Shown: one piece after another, positions 62,001 to 64,000 of the stretch
How the letters are laid out: each line of letters starts with the position of its first letter
Position numbering within the stretch: position 1 is the first letter of the stretch
Origin: Hybos culiciformis
Lineage: Eukaryota > Arthropoda > Insecta > Diptera > Hybotidae
Direction of reading: 5' to 3'
DNA: 64,000 bases
NCBI GenBank assembly: GCA_964007475.1
Contig: OZ023275.1
Location: forward strand, 32,905,797-32,969,796
Program-made: the position numbers and the translations under genes
Notes under the pieces: model-generated
What the model was told of the DNA's origin: nothing
The model's database searches: none
Seen by the model: only the letters and a program-made list of their open reading frames with translations

Positions 62001-64000
62001 ATTATGTCAATGAGTTGGAACATATGAAAAATTGTGTTTAGTTTTAGAATTAATGTTTCTTGGCTGTAAAACTCCACAATAAACGCATATGTTCCTTGTA
62101 CCAAAGGACAACACAGTCATAATAAAAAATGTTACTCTTTCGTCCTTCTTTAAGTATTTACACATCCTTAGATATATAATATTATTAATATTAATAAATA
62201 TAGTTAAAATAATGAAAATTGCTAATAATGATAACGAATCTTTTATTGCGTGTTTAAATCTAAATCTATGTACCTATTAAGATTAAGGCTTTTTAATTAA
62301 AATCAAAAAAAAAAAAAAAATTTTTAAGTTGAAAACTTGTTTACACCTACTGACCGTTATCATTTTTTTTTTTTGTTTTTAATTTATTTTATTTTAATAA
62401 TAATCACTTTTTATCTGATTAATGTTGTTAAAAATAATAATATCAAAATGAGCAAAAAAAAAAAACAAAATCTGAAAAATGAATAAAAAAAAAAACTCGC
62501 TGACTAGGTAATGGTTAAAAACTGATAAAAAGTGCAAAATGTAAATATTTAAGTGCTGGTGTAAATTTATTACACACTTTTTATTTTGAGAAGTGTGCGT
62601 GCTTAGTTTGAAAAAATCTGTATTTTTTTCCAACTTGTTATGAAAATAATTACAATTTTTAAATTATATTTTATTTGGCAAATTTTATTTTATTTTTTTA
62701 TTTTTTTTTTTTTGCATTATAACATTATGTAAATTTTCAAGTTGAACATAAATTACAATTAAGTTAAATATGTATTTATGGCTAATAATATAAATGTCAA
62801 TATAGAGAATTAAGAGAAGATAATTTTAGAATCAAGAATAATTTAAAATTCTGTTTTTAAGCATATTTTTTGAAGTGATGCAGTAACTTCTAGAGCTATC
62901 AAGCCTTAGAGAGCTCTGTGATATATAGGGGACATTTTTGAATTATCCAGAAAATTAATTTTGCCATAGTTTGAAGACCAAGAATTAAATGCCGATGTAA
63001 GACTGGAACTCTCTATGAACCCTCATTCGAAGTCATTTATACAGTAAATTTTCTCCTAAAGTTTTAGAACCTAAAATATCCTAAATTACTGTATGATGTT
63101 GCAGTGTCCTATCAGTATCATATGATATATATAATTTAGGTTCCCAATCATAATTGCTAAAAAAAAAACAAATACCTACCTAAAATTGCAAAATAAATAT
63201 TGAAATTTTTTTGTTTTTATTTTTATTTCAACAAAAAAAAATAATAAACTAAAAAAAAATAATTAAATTTAAAATATAATTCTATGTCGTTGTAATATTC
63301 TTTTCCAACATTTCAGCTTGAATTAATTTAAATAAAATATATTTATTTATTTACATATTATTCGTTTTTTTTTTTGTTTTTTGTTTTTTTTTTTTTTTTA
63401 TAAATTCACCGTGAAATCATAAAAAAATATATAAATGTGCAGAAAAAAAAAAAAAAAAAAGGTAAAAGCATTACAATTGATTGCGTGTGAATGCAAGTGA
63501 CCAATTCAAATTCATTCAATTAAAATGACGGCTCCACAAATTAAAAATATATACATTAATTTTTTTTTGTATATAAAAAAATAAAATTTATGAAATATTT
63601 AAAAAAAAATATTTCTAAAAAACTACGTTAAAAGAAGAAAATCATAATTCAAGTTTATTAATCAATATTGTCATTTAAGATAAATTTTATCATAGAGACG
63701 AACCAAGATTATATTGATCTAAAGTGTAGGCTATTATTATTATACATTTTGAGCTCCAAGTTAATATTCGATGAGAAAATTGTTTATATTAATATTTAAA
63801 ATGCGTATATATGGGAATTATGATGTTTCAGTAGCTTTAAGCTGAACATTTGGCTTTCGAAATTATAAATAATTCTTATTTTAATTTCGTACTGCGCCCT
63901 GAAAAAGTTCCGAAGACAAAAACAAAATATATTGGTTAATGGCAAAAGCAAACACTATTATTTTAGATTATATAAATTGCATGAACAACCAAGATAGAGC
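56057..64000. other. AT-rich DNA, no recognisable gene
   Basis: About 7.9 kb with no supported frame. Short frames (59240-59437, 59674-59934, 60507-60776, 62089-62280, 62394-62633) have AT-driven composition and no motifs. Small hairpins occur, for example GTGTCT/GAGACAC near 59348-59364 and AGTTTAC/GTAAACT near 60699-60719. Nothing bounded like a transposon was found. Confidence 0.5.

Overview
This is a very AT-rich, gene-poor stretch of nuclear DNA from an animal, most likely an insect and probably a fly (Diptera). The pointers are two eukaryotic tRNA genes without an encoded CCA (a tRNA-Thr close to the Drosophila gene as I remember it), a complete BEL/Pao LTR retrotransposon (a superfamily restricted to animals), hAT-type and other terminal-inverted-repeat DNA transposons, and many TATGTATGTACA-type strings that are common in fly intergenic DNA. 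There are no bacterial-style operons and no CRISPR array, and I found no multi-exon host gene that I can identify. The species call is inference.

Layout. 1-3000: tRNA-Pro(CGG) on + (697-768) and tRNA-Thr(CGT) on - (2866-2937), each followed by a pol III T-run; an unidentified 82-codon frame lies just beyond the tRNA-Thr (2534-2782, -). 4083-4620: a short transposon-like element with inverted ends bounded by TTAA. 4621-14910: AT-rich DNA with no recognisable gene. 14911-22057: the centrepiece, a structurally complete 7137-bp BEL/Pao retrotransposon on the minus strand with two identical 467-bp LTRs, a 5-bp CCCTA target duplication and one uninterrupted 1739-codon gag-pol. 22058-50407: about 28 kb of AT-rich DNA with microsatellites, a diverged local duplication, a few GC-richer islands and no convincing gene. 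50408-50587: two 90-bp tandem units. 51251-51310: a small tRNA-like (possibly SINE-head) island. 52539-52960: a 422-bp MITE with a TTA duplication and a perfect 30-bp internal palindrome. 55217-56048: an 832-bp internally deleted hAT element with a perfect 8-bp target duplication that keeps only the C-terminal dimerisation part of its transposase. 56057-64000: AT-rich DNA with nothing I can name.

How the parts work together. The only self-contained coding system is the retrotransposon: its LTR promoter and poly(A) signal, primer-binding site, Gag with three zinc knuckles, aspartic protease, reverse transcriptase, RNase H and integrase together make up a complete copy-and-paste machine, and the identical LTRs indicate a very recent insertion. 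The three DNA elements lack a full transposase and would depend on a source elsewhere in the genome. The two tRNA genes are the only confident host genes. Most of the short open frames in the window have the F/I/K/N/Y composition expected from random AT-rich DNA and are not annotated.
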